DNA of 64,000 bases from NCBI RefSeq assembly GCF_029255185.1, contig NZ_JAPUVO010000119.1, positions 1 through 64,000 of the forward strand, given 5' to 3'. Positions within the stretch are counted from its first letter, which is position 1. The number at the start of each line of letters is the position of its first letter. The DNA is from Propionivibrio sp. (lineage in GTDB: Bacteria > Pseudomonadota > Gammaproteobacteria > Burkholderiales > Rhodocyclaceae). A program made the translations under genes and the position numbers. Under the pieces are notes generated by a model, which saw only the letters and a program-made list of their open reading frames with translations, was not told the origin of the DNA and made no database searches. Shown piece after piece: positions 26,621-35,270 of this stretch.

Positions 26621-27305
26621 GAGTTTGGAAACCCCAAATGTGGTTACGGTCAGCGGGCTGACCAAATGCGTTGATAACGGCGGCGAACCGTTGACCATTC
26701 TGCACGAGAATTCGTTTGTCGTTGCGGCGGGCGAAACCGTCGCCATCGTCGGCGCCTCCGGTTCGGGCAAGTCGACCCTGCTCGGTTTGCTCGCTGGCCT
26801 TGATTTGCCGAGCAGCGGTTCAGTGACCCTGGCGGGCGAGACGCTTGGGTCGCTAGGCGAAGATGCGCGCGCCGTGTTGCGCGGTCGACTGCTCGGTTTT
26901 GTTTTCCAGTCGTTTCAACTGCTGCCGGCGCTCAACGCCATCGAGAATGTGATGTTGCCGCTGGAGCTCGCGGGTACCGCCAATGCCCGCGCCGAAGCCG
27001 AATTCTGGCTTGAGCGCGTCGGGCTGTCGCATCGTCTGCGCCATTATCCCAAGCACCTTTCGGGCGGCGAGCAGCAGCGTGTAGCCCTGGCTCGGGCTTT
27101 TGCGCCCAAACCAAAGCTGGTTCTGGCTGACGAGCCAACCGGAAACCTTGATGCGGCCACCGGCCATCAGATTATCGAGCTGATGTTCGCCATTAACGCC
27201 GAGAGCGGAACGACGCTGATTCTGGTGACACACGACGATGAAATTGCCGCGCGCTGCGCCCGGCGACTGCGTATGCACGCGGGGCGGATCGAGGAGCTTG
27301 GTTGA
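26619..27305 (+). CDS. ybbA: ABC transporter ATP-binding protein, YbbA-like
   Basis: A LolD/MacB-family ATPase of 228 residues with Walker [10 protein letters not shown] (45-53), Q-loop FQSFQLL, signature LSGGEQQR and Walker [11 protein letters not shown]. In E. coli ybbA is divergent from tesA and followed by the permease ybbP. Here the divergence is kept but no permease follows; a repeat and the convergent benE come next. The partner is therefore unknown. GGAAAG precedes the ATG at 26619. Confidence 0.88.
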   Translation: MSLETPNVVTVSGLTKCVDNGGEPLTILHENSFVVAAGETVAIVGASGSGKSTLLGLLAGLDLPSSGSVTLAGETLGSLGEDARAVLRGRLLGFVFQSFQLLPALNAIENVMLPLELAGTANARAEAEFWLERVGLSHRLRHYPKHLSGGEQQRVALARAFAPKPKLVLADEPTGNLDAATGHQIIELMFAINAESGTTLILVTHDDEIAARCARRLRMHAGRIEELG

Positions 27306-27314
27306 TAAAGCGGT

Positions 27315-27441
27315 CAACCACAACGAACACAACGAAACCGTAATCAAAATGACAAATAATGACGTATTCATTCTCACGTTGAGGGGGTGAAGGCACTCAG
27401 TACCAAGGTTTTTTCGTTGTGCGCGTTGTGTCGTTGTGGTT
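27315..27441. repeat. Intergenic inverted repeat built on a CAACGAACA word
   Basis: AACCACAACGAACACAACGA (27315 on) pairs imperfectly with the complement of the right part (about 27407-27441, ending CGTTGTGTCGTTGTGGTT). It lies between the convergent ybbA and benE and may act as a two-way transcription stop. It is the same kind of structure as at 16535 and 52095 but with a different word. Confidence 0.6.
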
Positions 27442-27459
27442 CGAATTTATGCTTATGGC

Positions 27460-28641
27460 CTATTTGCGCGGAATGGCCTGCAAGGCGGCGAGGCCGAACA
27501 GCAGACCCCAGAAGGCGCTGCCGATGCCGAGCAGGGTCAGGCCCGAGGCGGTGACCAGGAAGGTGATCACTGCTGCATCGCGTTCCCGGTTGTCTGAAAG
27601 CGCTGCGCCGAGGCTGTTGCCGACGGTTCCGAGCAGTGCGATTCCGGCAATGGCCGCCACCAGTTCTTTGGGCAGGGCGGTAAACACGCTGGCCACGGTG
27701 GCGCCGAGCAATCCGGTAATGAGGTAGAAAATTCCGGCCCAGACCGCCGCAAGATAGCGGCGTTCCGGGTTGCGGTCGGCTTCCGGGCTCATGCAGATGG
27801 CTGCCGTGATGGCGGCCAGATTAAAGGAAAATCCGCCAAAGGGAGCCAGCAGAAAACCGGTGAATCCGGTCCAGCCGATTAGCGGCGAGACCGGCGTTGT
27901 GTAGCCGTTGGCGCGCAGGACGGCGATTCCAGGTACATTCTGCGAGGCCATGGTGACGATGAAGAGCGGAATGCCGACACCGATGGCCGTCGCCAGGGTA
28001 AAGGTCGGCGCGGTGAACAGCGGCTGCGCCAGGGTCAGCGTTACCGCCGCGTAGTGAATCAGCCCGCCCTGGGCGGTCCACGCAAGCCCGCCGAGAAAAG
28101 TAAGCGGAATTGTATAGCGCGAATTGAAGCGCCGGCCAATGAAGTAAATTGCCAGCATCAGGGCCACCAGTTCGAACTGGGTGTGCAAGGCGACAAAAAC
28201 GTTCATGCCAAAGCGCAGCAGGATCCCGGCCAGCATTGCTGCGGCCAGCGTTTTTGGAACATGTTTCATGAGCGCTTCGACCCAGCCGGTGACGCCGCAC
28301 AGGGTGAGCAGTGCCGAGGCGAAGAGAAAGGCGCCGATCGCCTCGCTCATCGGGATGCCGGCCAGTGCCGTGGCAAGCATTGCCGCGCCCGGGGTGGACC
28401 AGGCGGTCAGCACCGGGCTGCGAAAATACAGCGACAGGCCAATGCAGGTCGCGCCCATGCCCAACCCCAGGGCCAGTAGCCAGGAGCTGATGTGTGCCGT
28501 ACTGGCGCCGGCCGCGCTGGCGGCTTGAAATACAATCGCCGCCGAACTGGTGTAACCGACCAGCACTGCGATGAAGCCGGCGCAAACGTGTGAGACGCTG
28601 AAAAATCGCCCCATGCCAGCCTCGGTGTGTGGTTTGCTCAT
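27460..28641 (-). CDS. benE: Benzoate/H+ symporter family protein BenE
   Basis: A polytopic inner-membrane transporter of about 393 residues with some 12 hydrophobic segments and family blocks AWSTPGAAMLAT, PLFIVTMASQNVPGIAVLRANGY and GGFSFNLAAITAAICMSPEA. The frame is open further upstream, but that part lies in hpnE; ATG 28641 (MSKPHTEAGMG) overlaps the hpnE stop by four bases. No benzoate-degradation genes are nearby, so the substrate is uncertain. Confidence 0.88.
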   Translation of the reverse strand: MSKPHTEAGMGRFFSVSHVCAGFIAVLVGYTSSAAIVFQAASAAGASTAHISSWLLALGLGMGATCIGLSLYFRSPVLTAWSTPGAAMLATALAGIPMSEAIGAFLFASALLTLCGVTGWVEALMKHVPKTLAAAMLAGILLRFGMNVFVALHTQFELVALMLAIYFIGRRFNSRYTIPLTFLGGLAWTAQGGLIHYAAVTLTLAQPLFTAPTFTLATAIGVGIPLFIVTMASQNVPGIAVLRANGYTTPVSPLIGWTGFTGFLLAPFGGFSFNLAAITAAICMSPEADRNPERRYLAAVWAGIFYLITGLLGATVASVFTALPKELVAAIAGIALLGTVGNSLGAALSDNRERDAAVITFLVTASGLTLLGIGSAFWGLLFGLAALQAIPRK

Positions 28642-29987
28642 TGTTTTTCCGGCCGGTCTTGAAGCGCCCACCGGGCCGCTGCAATGCCGCTGCGCACGGC
28701 GCCTTCGAGTGTTGCCGGGTAGTTGGCGCAAGTGTAGTCGCCAGCCAGCCAGAGGCCGGCTAGCGGTGTTGCGGCTGTCGGGCGCGGCAAATCGGGACGG
28801 CAGGAGAACGTCGCGCGGCGCTCGCGGATGAGTTGGTGCCACAGTGCTTGCGGCAGTTTTCTGGCCAGCGCTTGCTCAAGTTCGCCATGCAGCGTGGCTA
28901 GCAGAACAGCGCTGTCGAGTTCGTCCCAGGCGCCTTGCGCGCTCAGGACAAAGCTCATGAGCCCGGGTGCGCCGCCGAGTTGGCCGCGATCAAAAACCCA
29001 TTGCCCTAGCGCGTCGGTACCATCGCCGCCGAGTCCGAGCATCGGGAAGGGTAGGCGAAGTTCGGGCGGGTAGGCCGCGTAAACGGTGCCAATCGGCTCA
29101 AAGGTGTAGTTGGCGAGCAGGGCGGCGATGGCTTCGGTTTCGCCGTGTTGCAAAAGCAGGGGAGCCGCATGTTGCGAGGCCAGCGCCAGAATGACCCGGT
29201 CGAATTTTTCACCTTCGATGCGAAGGTCCTGCTCGATGCGGTTAACGCGCGATGACAGACGGATTTCGCCCAGGTGTGCACGAATGAAGTCGGCTGCGGG
29301 CAGCGGGAACACGCGGTCAAGATCGGCAGTGGGCACCAGCAGGTCGGTGTCGGCGCGGCTGTCGCCGAGGCTATCGTGCAGCACATTGACGAAAATCTGC
29401 GCCGAGGCGTGCTTGGGCGCGGTGTTGAGTGCGGCAAGGCATAGCGGCTCCCACAGGTGGCGGCGCAGGTTGCCATGCTGCACATGTCGGTCGAGTAGTT
29501 CGGTCACCGTGCAGTCAGCGTCGAGCCGATAGTTGCAGCCCTGAAGGAAACGCATGAAACGGACGGCGCCGAGTTTTTCGCTCAGGCTAGCGCCCTGTGC
29601 GCTAATGAGACCGATGGCCAGATTCAGTGGCACTGGCAGGCGCGGCAGGTGCAGGCGGAAAGCGGTGCCGGGATAGCGCAGGTCAAGCGCCAGCCGCTTG
29701 AGCAGTCGTGTCGGGTCGGCGCCGACGGTTGTCATCAGACGCAAGGTTTCGCGATAAGCGCCAATCAGCAGGTGTTGACCGTTGTCGAGTGCTTGCAAGT
29801 GCGGCTGGCCGTGCAGCTTAACGCTGCGCGCGCGTCCGCCAAGCTGTTTTGCCGCTTCAAAAAGGGTCACCTGCGCTCCACTCGCGCCGAGTTCAACGGC
29901 GGCGGCGAGTCCGGCCCAGCCACCGCCGACGACGGCGACTTTGAGGCGCTTGTTCAACCCTTGATCCAGGTACGCCAGGCGATCCAC
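28638..29987 (-). CDS. hpnE: Hydroxysqualene dehydroxylase HpnE
   Basis: A FAD-dependent amine-oxidase-fold enzyme that reduces hydroxysqualene to squalene, the last step before hopanoid cyclisation. The dinucleotide-binding motif VAVVGGGWAGLAAAVELG is at about residues 17-34, and the C-terminal FAD block is LWLAGDYTCANYPATLEGAVRSG. The ATG at 29987 would overlap hpnD by 34 bases. A TTG at 29957 in a TTGA overlap with the hpnD stop (giving MNKRLKVAVVGGG) is an equally good start. Confidence 0.9.
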   Translation of the reverse strand: MDRLAYLDQGLNKRLKVAVVGGGWAGLAAAVELGASGAQVTLFEAAKQLGGRARSVKLHGQPHLQALDNGQHLLIGAYRETLRLMTTVGADPTRLLKRLALDLRYPGTAFRLHLPRLPVPLNLAIGLISAQGASLSEKLGAVRFMRFLQGCNYRLDADCTVTELLDRHVQHGNLRRHLWEPLCLAALNTAPKHASAQIFVNVLHDSLGDSRADTDLLVPTADLDRVFPLPAADFIRAHLGEIRLSSRVNRIEQDLRIEGEKFDRVILALASQHAAPLLLQHGETEAIAALLANYTFEPIGTVYAAYPPELRLPFPMLGLGGDGTDALGQWVFDRGQLGGAPGLMSFVLSAQGAWDELDSAVLLATLHGELEQALARKLPQALWHQLIRERRATFSCRPDLPRPTAATPLAGLWLAGDYTCANYPATLEGAVRSGIAAARWALQDRPEKQ

Positions 29988-30787
29988 AGTTTGCGCAGCG
30001 GCGTCAGCGAGGTCCGCTGGTTCAGTACCTGGCAGCCGTCGTGCTTGATCTCGTCGAGCAGGGTGCGGTAGATCGCCGCCATGACCAGGCCGGGGCGCTG
30101 CGCTTTGCGGTCGATGGCCGGCAGTTCGCTCATGGCCTGCGCGTAGTAGTGTTCGGCGCGTTCGATCTGGAATTCCATCAGGCGACGGAAGTTGTCGCTA
30201 TGACGGGCATTGAGGATATCGGATACCGGGACGGCGAAGCGTTGCAGTTCATCAACCGGCAGGTAGACCCGCCCTCGGCGAGCGTCTTCGCCGACGTCGC
30301 GAATGATATTGGTGAGCTGGAAGGCCATTCCCAGGTCGTGCGCGTACTTCTGGGTTTTTCGATCCTGATAACCGAAAATTTCTGCGGCGAGCAGGCCGAC
30401 GACGCTGGCGACGCGGTAGCAGTAGAGCGAGAGTGCCTTGAAATCGAGATAGCGCGTCTGCTGCAAATCCATTTCCATGCCATCAATGATTTCGAGCAGT
30501 TGCTCCTGCGGCAGATTGAATTGCGTCAGCACCGGCATGAGCGCCCGGGTGACGGGATGGTCGGGCTGGCCGGCATAGAGCTTGCCCAGCTCCTGCCGCC
30601 ACCACGCCAGCTTGGTGGCGGCGATTTGCGCATCCTGGCATTCATCGACCACATCATCGACCTCGCGGCAGAAGGCGTAGAGTGCAGTGATTGCGCGCCG
30701 CCGGTCGCCGGGCAGGAACAGGAAGCTGTAGTAAAAGCTGGAGCCGCTATCGGCCGCCTTGTGTTGGCAGTACTCGTCAGGAGTCAT
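29954..30787 (-). CDS. hpnD: Presqualene diphosphate synthase HpnD
   Basis: Condenses two farnesyl diphosphates to presqualene diphosphate. The squalene/phytoene synthase Asp motifs are visible: DDVVDE near residue 41 and DVGEDARRGRVYLP near 165. Length is 277 residues. It follows hpnC by 46 bases and precedes hpnE with overlap, the standard hpnC-hpnD-hpnE order. A squalene-hopene cyclase is not in the window. Confidence 0.93.
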   Translation of the reverse strand: MTPDEYCQHKAADSGSSFYYSFLFLPGDRRRAITALYAFCREVDDVVDECQDAQIAATKLAWWRQELGKLYAGQPDHPVTRALMPVLTQFNLPQEQLLEIIDGMEMDLQQTRYLDFKALSLYCYRVASVVGLLAAEIFGYQDRKTQKYAHDLGMAFQLTNIIRDVGEDARRGRVYLPVDELQRFAVPVSDILNARHSDNFRRLMEFQIERAEHYYAQAMSELPAIDRKAQRPGLVMAAIYRTLLDEIKHDGCQVLNQRTSLTPLRKLWIAWRTWIKG

Positions 30788-30833
30788 TCGCAGTTCCGGA
30801 ATTTGGGTGCGGTTTTTCTAAAGGCAGATATTC

Positions 30834-31643
30834 TCACATGAACAGCGCCCGGCTGCCCATGCGCAGCCAATCCGCTGGTCGCAGCAGCGGGCGGTGGCGG
30901 TAGACGTCGCCACGCACGCGGCGAATCTGTTCGAGGATGCGCAGGCCACCCTGGATCGTCAGGCGGATTTCCCAGCCCATGCGCCCCGGCAGTTGATGCA
31001 CCAGCGGGGCGCCTTCGAGCATCAGCGCGCGCGTCCTGTCGGTCTGGAAATCGAGCAGGGCGGCCCATTGCGCACTCCAGCGGAAGTCATCCAACTGCGC
31101 TTCGTCGATGCCGAAGCGCGCCAGGTCGATTTGCGGGAGGTATATGCGATTCTTTTGCCAGTCGATGGCGATGTCCTGCCAGAAATTGATCAACTGCAGT
31201 GACGTGCAGATGCAGTCTGAATGGCGCAGGTTCTCATCGCTGGCGCGGCCTGCGAGGTGGACCAGCAGGCGACCGATCGGGTTGGCCGAGCGCCGGCAGT
31301 AGTCGAGCAGTTCCGGGTAATCGGCGTAGCGCTTCTTGACGATATCCTGTGCAAACGCGTCGAGCAGGTCGCGGAAGAGCTGTAGCGGCAGGCGCCAGTG
31401 TCTGATGACGTCGGCAAGTTCGGCAAAGGGCACGCTGGCCGGAGGTTCGCCGCGTTCAATGCGGTCAAGTTCGGCGCGGTAGGTGTCAAGCCCCTGCAGG
31501 CGCTCTGCATCGCTGGCCTGGCCTTCGTCGGCAATATCGTCAGCGCCGCGCGCAAAACGGTAGATGGCCTCGATCGGGCGGCGTAGCCTTCCGGGCAGCA
31601 GGATCGAGGCGACAGGGAAGTTTTCGTAATGGTCTACAGGCAT
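30834..31643 (-). CDS. hpnC: Hydroxysqualene synthase HpnC
   Basis: Converts presqualene diphosphate to hydroxysqualene. It has the squalene-synthase-fold motifs DDIADEG and WQDIAIDWQKNRIYLP. The frame is open to 31721, but MPVDHYENFPVASILLPG at ATG 31643 is the family-like start, giving 269 residues. It is the first gene of the squalene operon. The tRNA-Leu promoter begins about 60 bases upstream on the opposite strand. Confidence 0.92.
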   Translation of the reverse strand: MPVDHYENFPVASILLPGRLRRPIEAIYRFARGADDIADEGQASDAERLQGLDTYRAELDRIERGEPPASVPFAELADVIRHWRLPLQLFRDLLDAFAQDIVKKRYADYPELLDYCRRSANPIGRLLVHLAGRASDENLRHSDCICTSLQLINFWQDIAIDWQKNRIYLPQIDLARFGIDEAQLDDFRWSAQWAALLDFQTDRTRALMLEGAPLVHQLPGRMGWEIRLTIQGGLRILEQIRRVRGDVYRHRPLLRPADWLRMGSRALFM

Positions 31644-31703
31644 TGCGCAAATCGGGCTGTGGAGGTTTTTGCCAAGGTTTGCCAAGCTTAAGCGTTCAAG
31701 CGG

Positions 31704-31733
31704 CTGACAGTATAGAGTCATCTCGGGTAAAAT
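31704..31733 (+). promoter_or_regulatory. Promoter of tRNA-Leu
   Basis: CTGACA (31704-31709) and TAAAAT (31728-31733) are separated by 18 bases and end 12 bases before the mature tRNA 5' end. Transcription may continue into tig. Confidence 0.6.
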
Positions 31734-31745
31734 GACCGATTGAGC

Positions 31746-31830
31746 GCGAGAGTGGCGGAATTGGTAGACGCACTGGATTTAGGTTCCAGCGCCGCAAGGC
31801 GTGGGGGTTCGACTCCCTTCTCTCGCACCA
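31746..31830 (+). tRNA. tRNA-Leu (anticodon TAG)
   Basis: An 85-base class II tRNA. The acceptor GCGAGAG pairs with CTCTCGC, the anticodon stem is CTGGA/TCCAG with loop TTTAGGT (anticodon TAG at 31780-31782), a long variable arm is present, the T-loop is GGTTCGACTCC, and CCA is encoded. It decodes CUN leucine codons. It lies 29 bases before the trigger factor start. Confidence 0.97.
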
Positions 31831-31859
31831 CATTAACTAATCAACCGAATGGCGTAATA

Positions 31860-33191
31860 ATGGAAACGAAGGTCACAAACACCCCTGTCGAAGCTGCGCA
31901 TCTGACCAACGCCCTTGAGCGTCGTCTGGATCTGGCGGTGACCATCGCCGATCTTGACAAGGACATCGAGCGGCGCTTGAAGCGTATGGGCAAGAACATG
32001 AAAATGCCTGGCTTTCGCCCGGGCAAGGTGCCGATCACCATGGTCAAGCAGCAATACGGTCAGCAGGCGCGCCACGATGCGCTGAACGAGGCGCTTAACA
32101 AAACGTTTGGTGAAACGGCCAAGGCTCGGCAACTGCGCGTTGCCGGTCACCCGAATATTGAGCCAAAGACTAGCGAAAGCACGACGCACATCGAGTTTTC
32201 AGCCGTTTTCGAGGTTTACCCCGAAATCAAACTGGGTGATCTCACGGGTGTTGAAATCGAGCGGCCGGTGCTTGAGGTCGGTACCGCTGAAATGGAGAGT
32301 ACCCTGGCTGTGCTGCGCAAGCAGCGCGTGCGTTACGAACCGGTTGATCGAGCCGCCGCCGTGGGTGATCGCGTGACGATTGATTTTCTTGGCAAGAAAA
32401 ATGGCGAAGCGTTCCAGGGCGGTCAGGCCAATGATTATCCTTTCGTCATCGGTGAAGGCGCCATGCTGGCCGACTTTGAAAACGCCGTGCTTGGCCTGAC
32501 GGCCGGCGAAAGCAAATCCTTCGCTATGACTTTCCCGGTGGATTACTCATCCAAGGATCTGGCAGGCCAGGCCGTCACCTTCGACATCACCGTCAAGGAA
32601 GTGCGCGAGGCCATTCTGCCCGAGGTTGATGCGGATTTTGCCAAGACCCTCGGGGTCGATGACGGCGACATCGTCAAGATGAATGCCGAGATCGAGACCA
32701 ACCTCAAGCGTGAGGTGAAAAAACGCTTGCAGAGCAGGATCAAGGATCAGGTCATGGACGCGCTGCTCAAGGCTAATCCGATCGATGTTCCGAAGGCACT
32801 GGTTGAGATGGAAATTCAGCGCTTGATGCAGGTCGCTCGGCAGAACATGGAGCAGCAAAGTGGTGGCAAGATGAAAGATTTTCCGATGCAACGTGAGTGG
32901 TTTTTCGAACAGGCCAAGCGTCGCGTCAGCCTCGGCCTGATTCTCTCGGAGCTCGTCAAGGTGTACGAGCTGCATGCCAGGGCAGATCAGGTCAAGACCA
33001 TTGTCAATGAGACGGCGCAGAGCTACGAGCATCCTGAAGAGCTCATCCGCTGGTACTATGCCCAACCGCAACGTCTTTCCGAAATCGAAGGCGTGGCTAT
33101 CGAGGATAATGTTGTTGCCTGGGCCCTATCTTCCGCCAAGGTTGTCGATAGAGCTGTCGCTTTTGACGAGTTGATGGGGCAGAAGTCTTGA
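31860..33191 (+). CDS. tig: Trigger factor
   Basis: A ribosome-associated chaperone and peptidyl-prolyl isomerase. The N-terminal ribosome-binding signature reads [10 protein letters not shown] (near residue 46), followed by the FKBP-type domain ([17 protein letters not shown]) and the helical substrate-binding region. About 443 residues. The open frame runs back through the tRNA, but ATG 31860 (METKVTNTP) is the real start. It is the first gene of tig-clpP-clpX-lon. Confidence 0.95.
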   Translation: METKVTNTPVEAAHLTNALERRLDLAVTIADLDKDIERRLKRMGKNMKMPGFRPGKVPITMVKQQYGQQARHDALNEALNKTFGETAKARQLRVAGHPNIEPKTSESTTHIEFSAVFEVYPEIKLGDLTGVEIERPVLEVGTAEMESTLAVLRKQRVRYEPVDRAAAVGDRVTIDFLGKKNGEAFQGGQANDYPFVIGEGAMLADFENAVLGLTAGESKSFAMTFPVDYSSKDLAGQAVTFDITVKEVREAILPEVDADFAKTLGVDDGDIVKMNAEIETNLKREVKKRLQSRIKDQVMDALLKANPIDVPKALVEMEIQRLMQVARQNMEQQSGGKMKDFPMQREWFFEQAKRRVSLGLILSELVKVYELHARADQVKTIVNETAQSYEHPEELIRWYYAQPQRLSEIEGVAIEDNVVAWALSSAKVVDRAVAFDELMGQKS

Positions 33192-33223
33192 ACAGCCCAA
33201 AACCGGAACAGGGAGTGAACAAT

Positions 33224-33874
33224 ATGAGTCTTGATCGTTTTGAAGCCGAAAGCCGCTGGAATCCGCAGGCGCTCGGCATGGTGCCCATGGTCATCGAGCA
33301 GAGCGGCCGTGGCGAGCGGGCTTATGACATTTATTCACGCCTGCTCAAAGAGCGCGTCATTTTCCTGGTCGGGCCGGTCAATGACATAACCGCCAATCTG
33401 GTGGTGGCGCAACTGCTCTTCCTTGAGGCCGAGAATCCTGACAAGGACATCCATTTTTACATCAACTCGCCGGGCGGCTCAGTGTCGGCCGGAATGTCGA
33501 TTTATGACACCATGCAATTCATCAAGCCGGATGTGTCGACACTGTGCATGGGGCAGGCCTGTTCAATGGGCGCGTTTCTCCTGACCGCCGGCGCCACGGG
33601 CAAGCGCTTTGCCCTGCCCAATTCGCGCGTGATGATTCACCAGCCGATGGGTGGTTTTCAGGGACAGGCGTCGGATATCGCCATCCATGCCAAGGAAATT
33701 CTGGCCCTGCGCGCCAAGCTCAACGAGATCATGGCGCATCACACGGGTCAGCCGATTGAGCGTATTGAGCGCGACACCGATCGTGATAATTTCCTTTCTG
33801 CTCAGGAAGCGGCAGACTACGGCTTGATCGACAAGGTATTGGTCAGCCGCGAATCGGCTGTGCCGAAAGCCTGA
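33224..33874 (+). CDS. clpP: ATP-dependent Clp protease proteolytic subunit
   Basis: A serine protease of 216 residues that forms the Clp barrel. The catalytic triad is Ser114 (GQACSMGAF), His139 (MIHQP) and Asp188 (DTDRDNF), with the spacing seen in E. coli ClpP. AGGGAG before ATG 33224 fixes the start; a TTG overlapping the tig stop at 33188 is in frame but less likely. Confidence 0.96.
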   Translation: MSLDRFEAESRWNPQALGMVPMVIEQSGRGERAYDIYSRLLKERVIFLVGPVNDITANLVVAQLLFLEAENPDKDIHFYINSPGGSVSAGMSIYDTMQFIKPDVSTLCMGQACSMGAFLLTAGATGKRFALPNSRVMIHQPMGGFQGQASDIAIHAKEILALRAKLNEIMAHHTGQPIERIERDTDRDNFLSAQEAADYGLIDKVLVSRESAVPKA

Positions 33875-33916
33875 TCCGGTTTGAATCAATCGCCACATGA
33901 CATGAGGTAAGCGCAG

Positions 33917-35188
33917 ATGGCTGAAAAGAAAAGCGGCAGCGAAAAACTGCTCTACTGTTCGTTCTGCGGCAAGAGCCAGCATGAAGTGAAGAAGCTGATT
34001 GCCGGGCCGTCCGTGTTTATCTGCGACGAGTGCATCGAGTTGTGCAACGATATCGTTCGCGACGAGATCTCCGCCGAGCAGGGAGGCAAGGCCGCCAAGA
34101 GCGACCTGCCGACGCCAAAAGAGATTTCGGCATTGCTCGATCAGTACGTGATTGGCCAGGAAACGGCCAAGCGCATCCTGTCGGTGGCGGTTTATAACCA
34201 CTACAAGCGTCTGCGCCATCGCGGCCAGCTCAGTGATGACATCGAACTGGCCAAAAGTAACATCCTGCTCATCGGGCCGACCGGTTCGGGTAAGACGCTG
34301 CTTGCCCAGACACTGGCGCGCATGCTCAATGTGCCCTTCGTGATGGCCGATGCAACGACGTTGACCGAAGCCGGCTACGTCGGTGAGGATGTCGAGAACA
34401 TCATCCAGAAACTGCTGCAAAAATGTGATTACGATACCGAGAAGGCGCAACAGGGTATCGTTTATATTGATGAAATCGACAAGATTTCACGCAAGTCCGA
34501 CAACCCCTCGATCACTCGCGACGTCTCAGGTGAAGGCGTGCAGCAGGCACTGCTTAAACTGATCGAAGGCACCGTGGCTTCGGTTCCTCCGCAGGGCGGA
34601 CGCAAGCATCCGAATCAGGACTTTGTGCAGGTCGATACGACCAATATTCTCTTTCTATGCGGTGGTGCTTTTGATGGCCTGGAAAAAGTCATTCGCAATC
34701 GCTCAGAGCGCGGTGGCATGGGCTTTGGCGCCGAAGTCAAGAGCAAGGAAGACAAGAAGGCCATCGGCGAAGTGTTGCGCACGGTCGAACCTGAAGACCT
34801 CATCAAGTTCGGCCTGATTCCCGAACTGATCGGCCGTCTGCCGGTGATTGCAACCCTTGAGGAGCTATCCAGCGAGGCCCTGGTGAAAATTCTCATTGAG
34901 CCGAAAAATGCCCTGGTCAAACAATATCAAAAGCTGTTCTCGATGGAGGGTGTCGAACTCGAAATCCGTCCGGCAGCGATGACCGCCATTGCCAGGCGTG
35001 CGCTTGAGCGCAAGACCGGTGCGCGCGGCCTACGTTCGATTCTGGAATCCGTTCTGCTCGACACCATGTACGAACTTCCGGGGATGGAGAATGTCTCAAA
35101 GGTAGTCATTGACGAAAACATGATCAGCAGTGATGTCAAGCCGATCTTGATCTACGCTGATCAGCCAAAAGTTTCCGGTTCCAACTGA
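33917..35188 (+). CDS. clpX: ATP-dependent Clp protease ATPase subunit ClpX
   Basis: The AAA+ unfoldase that feeds ClpP. The zinc-binding domain has Cys14, Cys17, Cys36 and Cys39. Walker A is GPTGSGKT (120-127), Walker B is IVYIDEIDK, and the ClpP-docking IGF-type loop appears as FGL in LIKFGLIPE. 423 residues. It lies 42 bases after clpP. Confidence 0.97.
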   Translation: MAEKKSGSEKLLYCSFCGKSQHEVKKLIAGPSVFICDECIELCNDIVRDEISAEQGGKAAKSDLPTPKEISALLDQYVIGQETAKRILSVAVYNHYKRLRHRGQLSDDIELAKSNILLIGPTGSGKTLLAQTLARMLNVPFVMADATTLTEAGYVGEDVENIIQKLLQKCDYDTEKAQQGIVYIDEIDKISRKSDNPSITRDVSGEGVQQALLKLIEGTVASVPPQGGRKHPNQDFVQVDTTNILFLCGGAFDGLEKVIRNRSERGGMGFGAEVKSKEDKKAIGEVLRTVEPEDLIKFGLIPELIGRLPVIATLEELSSEALVKILIEPKNALVKQYQKLFSMEGVELEIRPAAMTAIARRALERKTGARGLRSILESVLLDTMYELPGMENVSKVVIDENMISSDVKPILIYADQPKVSGSN

Positions 35189-35270
35189 TCTGTTGCCGCA
35201 GCGTGCGGCTTGAAATACGGCCTCATGCCCCAACCTCCGAGGCTGATCCAACTCCTATCGAGCACAATTG

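Noticed and set aside
31740-31859. Extension of trigger factor through the tRNA-Leu gene
   Set aside because: The codons are the tRNA itself; METKVTNTP at 31860 is the family start.
35194-35208. GCCGCA/TGCGGC hairpin after clpX as a terminator
   Set aside because: The stem is only six pairs and no T-run follows; clpX and lon may be co-transcribed.
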